A stretch of DNA of 64,000 nt, taken from contig OX442420.1 of the NCBI GenBank assembly GCA_949361645.1, forward strand, positions 1,890,244 to 1,954,243, in the 5' to 3' direction. A program made the translations under genes and the position numbers. This stretch comes from Spongilla lacustris. Taxonomy: Eukaryota; Porifera; Demospongiae; Spongillida; Spongillidae. The notes beneath the pieces were generated by a model. It ran no database searches and was not told the origin of the DNA. It worked only from the letters and a program-made list of their open reading frames with translations. Positions 59,786 to 64,000 of the stretch are shown in pieces; the first letter of the stretch is position 1; every line of letters starts with the position of its first letter.

Positions 59786-61160
59786 CTCTTTCCCATCCGA
59801 CATGAAACAGTCTCGCAATCCAAACATTGAGATCTTGGGAATTCCAATAGGTAACAAAGATTTTTGCTCAGCCTTTGTCTCCATGCAGGAAGAGGTTAAA
59901 AGACTTGCGGAAGTTGGTGCAGTGGACCCTCAGGTTGCTTTAACACTCTTGCGTATGTGTGGCAGGTTCTGTCGGCGTGCACATCTAGCCTCAGGCTAGA
60001 TGTGCACGCCGACAGAACCTGCCACACATACGCAAGAGTGTTAAAGCAACCTGAGGGTCCACTCCTCCTTCACTTGTTATGGCTTCTCTTGAGCTTTTTG
60101 ATGCATGAAGATGTGCGTAGATGTTTTTCATCATGCACTGCAGTTGATACAACTGATGTTGCCTGGCAGCAAGCCCAGTTAAGCCTAAGCAAAGGAGGGT
60201 TGGGCATGAGGTCTCTGTCCCTCCACTCACCTTCAGCATTCATTGCATCTCTATGCTCCTCTGGCTATGGCTCCATATCAGACCACCATCTCTCTCATGC
60301 AGTACAGACATCCATATCTCCCGGCTTCTGATGCAATTCAGACTGATGGTTTAGTTTCACATCCAGTCCATCAAAAGCAACTTTCGAGCAAGATTGATAT
60401 CCATCAGTTCAATAGCATCCTGATTGCTTCTTCTGTTGCTGATAAGGCTCGTCTGTTGTGGTCTCATTCCCACATGCTGCTTCATGGCTGTCTGTAGTCC
60501 CTTCTGAAGGTCTCGGCCTTAACCTTGAGCCTTCAGTATTCCAGGTAGCTGTCAAGTGGTGGCTTGGTATGGACACCTCTAATGGTTCCCAGTGTGCCCT
60601 ATGCCCAAACAGTGCATTTAGATCCCCTTGGTCACCATGCCATAACATGCAAAAAAGGAGGAGACGTACTCATCCGTCACAACCATCTGCGCAATGTGTT
60701 GGTGGAAACCTGCCGTAGAGTGTGAAGGTGGAGATGGGCAGCAACCTTGCTTCAGACCATGACCACTCACGTCCCGCAGACATTTTGCTACCGAATTGGG
60801 CCCTTGGTAAACCAGCTGCCTTAGATATCTCAGTGACATCACATCACCGCTAAATCCTAAAATTGTATCAGTAGCAGGATTGTCAGCTGGGGCAGCTGCG
60901 TTGTCCACTGAAGAGCGTAAACACAAAATGACCCCAAATGCAATGCCTTGGGGTGGTGTTGTATACCTTTGGTTGCAGTCGTATGGAGCTTGGGGAAAAG
61001 AAGCCATAGATTCGTTTAAAATGCTTGCCTCCCGTCTTGCCATAACATCGGGCAAAACAAAATCAGCTGTGCTGTCTGAGCTGTACAGTAGGCTCAACCT
61101 GCACTTGGTGAGAGCGAATGCGACAGCGATCCTTTCCAGGTGGCTTCCATCTAAAATTTA
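59786..61160 (+). pseudogene. C-terminal region of a non-LTR-type reverse transcriptase with endonuclease-like tail
   Basis: Segments in shifting frames read NIEILGIPIGNKDFC, VDPQVALTLLRMCGRFCRRA, EDVRRCFSSCTAVDTTDVAW, QQAQLSLSKGGLGMRSLSLH, VAVKWWLGMDTSNGSQCALC, DPLGHHAITCKKGGDV and RPADILLPNWALGKPAALDI, ending LASRLAITSGKTKS and LVRANATAILSRWLP. I recall this order from reverse-transcriptase proteins of sponges and corals. The CxxC...HxxxxC finger followed by RPAD resembles the zinc finger and PD-(D/E)xK-type endonuclease of site-specific non-LTR elements; that link is inference. At least five frameshifts and a 70-bp inverted duplication break it. The catalytic RT motifs lie upstream and are absent. 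Confidence 0.75.
59921..60063. repeat. Perfect 70-bp hairpin inside the retroelement pseudogene
   Basis: 59921-59990 and 59994-60063 are exact reverse complements with a 3-base spacer. The left half is normal coding sequence (VDPQVALTLLRMC), so the right half is an inverted duplication inserted into the frame. Confidence 0.97.
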
Positions 61161-61479
61161 ATGAACTGTAGTGTGATTTAAGTGTTGTGTGTATTACATA
61201 TTCTGTTCATGTATGTTTAATGCTCTGTGCACACCCGCAGTGTTTGCTACAAACACTGCGGGTGTACACATTCCGGAGCATCACATCCGATCATTGGCTC
61301 ATTGTCATTTCGCTGAACCTTCTACTTCATCATGTAATGCTTAACAGCCAAGTACATCATGTTGTAATAATTATGATGATGTGCTTGTACACGAAGCTGA
61401 ATTTGCAGAAGCCATCCTGAAAGATCAAGATGTCCCATATTGCATATACATGCGGAAGAAGAACACAACCGGATGAAAG
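61161..61479. other. No gene
   Basis: It contains a short perfect inverted repeat CACACCCGCAGTGTTTG and its complement near 61230-61266. No gene is seen. Confidence 0.5.
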
Positions 61480-62045
61480 TACTTTCTTGGCCTAAACTTG
61501 ACTGCCATAATCCTGGCACTTTGGCCAAGATTTGGGCAAGTCTTGGGCAAGTTGAACAAGATCTTGGGCAGGTTGGGTATGATCTTGGGCAGATTAGGTA
61601 TGATCTTGGGAAGGAATCGTGTCCAAGAACATTTTGCTGGTATTTACATGTAGGGCCAACAAACCTCTGCACTTTTGTATGTCTTAAGCTTATCCTGACC
61701 TGGCGCGTCAATAAACATGTATACAATCCAGAGTTAGCCACAAGAATATGTCATCAATCCTAGAGAAACTGACAAGGGTCGACGGACCCATCCGCCCACA
61801 CAGGCGTTGTAGCGTCTTCAAATTGCAATCTAAATTGGGCCCTTGCAACGTAGAAGTGTAGTTTCCAATCGTTGGTCGAATTTTGTAGAGAAAAATCGGC
61901 CGTTTGCTCGTTAGTATCTGTATGGCCATGTGCAATGGGTCTCTGAAACATTTGCCCGTCAAAATGGAGGATAGCAACGGTTGCCACGTAATAAATGTAT
62001 TCATAGTGAATTTCATACCAGCCACTTATCGCCAAAAGGGGTCTA

Positions 62046-63456
62046 CAGTGGAGATCGTGATAGTTGAACGAAAAAAAAAATTGACATTTATTTTATGTTT
62101 ACTTGAATTTAAAACAATAACCACATGTGATATTGAAAATCTAACTGCACAGAAACATGGGCTATACAATTGTCATCAAGTAGTAAAAGATATGGTGTGT
62201 CACGTGACTGTCACGTTCTACCACTTTTGTTTTCAGTGACCCCAGTCTTGTCAACTGAGTTTTCCTATTTATCTTCACTCAGGGATAGCGGATCAGGATG
62301 ATTATTGGAATGTAGCTTAAGCACCATCCTGTAAATTATTTGGCCGAGCCAGATTCTGAACCCGGGAAACCGTTCGGTTATTGTCGAGCGATACGTAGCT
62401 TATAAAGACTATACGTGTTTGCCAATTTGTGTTTCAAAGCGCTTGATTCATGCTGATCGAAGCATGTAGTTGTTCCGAGCGATGATTATTGCATCGTTTG
62501 GGGCCCTTTGTACAGTGTACCAGCTTGTTTTTCCACTAGTATTCCGGTTGCCAAACTGAATTTCATTAGAACGTGCTGTTATAATCAGTTATTGCTGATA
62601 AAGTGGGCGGTCCGGTGGTACGACTCAAACTGAAAACGGTTCTTTTCAGCTGTGACCGATGGTGGAGAGTAAGTATAGGGGTAGAGCATACCTGGGCGGC
62701 GGTTGGGCATCGCTGGGACTACTCTCGGAACTTTTCACTCCTGCAGCGATGCCCAAGTACGCGCTACCCCTTTGCTTGCTCTCCGCCGTCGTTCACAGAT
62801 GGATTGTGCTTGGTTCTGAAAAGAACCGTTCTTGGTTTGAGTCGTACCACCGCCCACTTACTTAGTCATAACTGAGAATAACTGTTTATAAAGGCGTTTT
62901 AATGAAATTCATCCGAAAATGGTGCTGTTTTTAAAGCCAGAAGTTAGGCAACCCGAATTCTAAATGAAAAACAAGCTGGTACATTGTAAAAGGGGCCCAA
63001 ACGATGCAATGATCACCCTTCGGAATAACTGAATGCTTTATCTAGCATGAATCGAGCGCTTCGAAAAACAAAATGCCTAACACTTTTAGTCCTTATAAGC
63101 TACGTATCGCTCGACAATAACCGAACGGTTTCCCGGGTTCAGAATATGGCTCGGCCAAATCAATTAGAGGTTGGTGCTTAAGCTACATCCCAATAATCAT
63201 CCTGATCCGCTATCCCTGAGTGAAGATAAATAGGAAAACTCAGTTGACAAGACTGGGGTCACTGAAAACGAAAGTGGTAGAACGTGACAGTCACGTGACA
63301 CACCATATTTTTTACTACTTGATGACAATTGTATAGCCCATGTATCTGTGCAGTTATATTTTCAATATCAAATGTGGTTATTGTTTTAAATTCAAAGAAA
63401 CATAAGATTAATGTCAATTTTTTTTCCGTTCAACTATCGAGTCACGATCTCCACTG
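62046..63456. mobile_element. 1.4 kb foldback element with TA flanks
   Basis: The ends CAGTGGAGATCGTGA and its inverse are flanked by TA (62044-62045 and 63457-63458). The whole element is one long imperfect palindrome with arms of about 700 bp centred near 62.73 kb and roughly 10 percent divergence. It abuts the previous inverted-repeat element, sharing its TA. Frames inside (62603-62875) are mirror by-products. There is no transposase. Confidence 0.85.
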
Positions 63457-63458
63457 TA

Positions 63459-64000
63459 TAGATCGAAGCTTCGAACAACCTTCACCATGTGTAGTCACTG
63501 TAGACACTTTCAGTAGAGACCATACGTAACGATGGCAGAGCGAGCGATCCCTTTACACACTTGCAGCTGTGCTGCTGACGGAGGAATGGCCGTGCATGCC
63601 CGTCATATTAATAAATTTTAGGCATTGGAAACAATAATTATTAAATTAATAGATATACCGGTATATGTATGTACATCATGCCATTGCATTATTGAAGCAA
63701 TATTGATATCATGGTTTATGTAAACATGATATTCAGATATTGTTCCAGGATTTTATCAACCTGTTCCATGTTGCTATATCAACATTGACCCAATAAAGAT
63801 AATTTATCAGTATTGGGTCATGTTTCATATCATTATTGTACCAAGGTTTTTGTGTTTATCATCCTTGAGCCGATATTGGTACAGTGCCGGCTCGGAACAA
63901 CGAACTTTTGACACCTCGGAACAACGAACTATTAAAGCAATTCACAGTTTATCTTTGAGCCCTATAATTGCATTAGCGGGTAAACTTAGCGGCACGACTG
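63459..64000. other. No clear gene; AATATTG-type repeat at 63690-63890
   Basis: A short frame MAERAIPLHTCSCAADGG starts at 63532 but has only 29 codons. The remainder is AT-rich and resembles 50530-50790. Two copies of CTCGGAACAACGAAC lie at 63892-63930. Confidence 0.5.

Larger units (their letters stand above)
53299..62043. mobile_element. Long inverted-repeat element flanked by TA, interrupted by element B
   Basis: The ends GACCCCTTTTGGCGATAAG are inverted at 53299 and 62043, each flanked by TA. The left arm is 53299-53670 continuing at 59418-59520; the right arm is about 61480-62043. Without element B it would be about 3.0 kb. Arms share TTACGTGGCAACCG and TTGACGCGCCAGGTCAGG. The interior carries a broken retroelement C-terminal region. 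Confidence 0.75.

Noticed and set aside
62603..62875. 90-residue frame in the foldback element
   Set aside because: It lies over the palindrome centre; its symmetry explains the open frames on both sides.

Overview
This 64 kb window is eukaryotic and looks like accessory, transposon-rich DNA from a marine invertebrate. The evidence is short GT-AG introns (59-66 bp where splice sites can be placed), no bacterial-style operons, very dense micro- and minisatellites, many nested inverted repeats, and animal-type mobile elements (piggyBac, Merlin, non-LTR retroelements, MITEs, foldback elements). The palindromic octamer TACATGTA is very frequent. A sponge is my best guess, but this rests on memory of similar repeat families and is weak. 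No rRNA, tRNA or CRISPR array was recognised.

Layout. 1-4.73 kb: tandem ~2 kb units of a degenerate G-rich minisatellite. 4.6-11.7 kb: a segment with inverted ends that carry a relic of an acidic exon. Inside it lies the left arm (5364-9887) of a 4.5 kb near-identical inverted repeat whose right arm is 18262-22811. 11.5-18.3 kb: gene fragments (acidic exon, an unrecognised conserved-looking exon, one C2H2 zinc finger), then several minisatellites folded into a further palindrome. Each arm carries one copy of a two-exon gene for a small secreted cysteine-rich protein. Two decayed copies lie at 23.6 and 38.8 kb. 22.8-46 kb: a patchwork of diverged fragments of the same module, interrupted by a truncated LINE, MITEs, and a 7.3 kb terminal-inverted-repeat element (30311-37613). 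That element holds a 956 bp perfect (TCCC)n tract, long minisatellites and an exon encoding the start of an RNF113/CWC24-type CCCH zinc finger. 47.0-49.3 kb: a decayed piggyBac element with TTAA target duplications. 51.87-53.24 kb: an apparently intact Merlin transposon with a three-exon transposase. 53.3-62.0 kb: a long inverted-repeat element holding a broken retroelement C-terminal region and split by a second member (53671-59417) of the large element family. 62.0-63.5 kb: a 1.4 kb foldback element.

Confident functional calls are few: the Merlin transposase, the piggyBac relic, the LINE fragment, the broken retroelement C-terminus, the secreted cysteine-rich gene (a structural call; function unknown) and the RNF113-like exon. 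Most other open frames are by-products of repeats. The best candidates for something undescribed are the multi-copy secreted gene embedded in a mobile or duplicated module, and the large CATATC-ended element family, whose empty sites are preserved in this same window.
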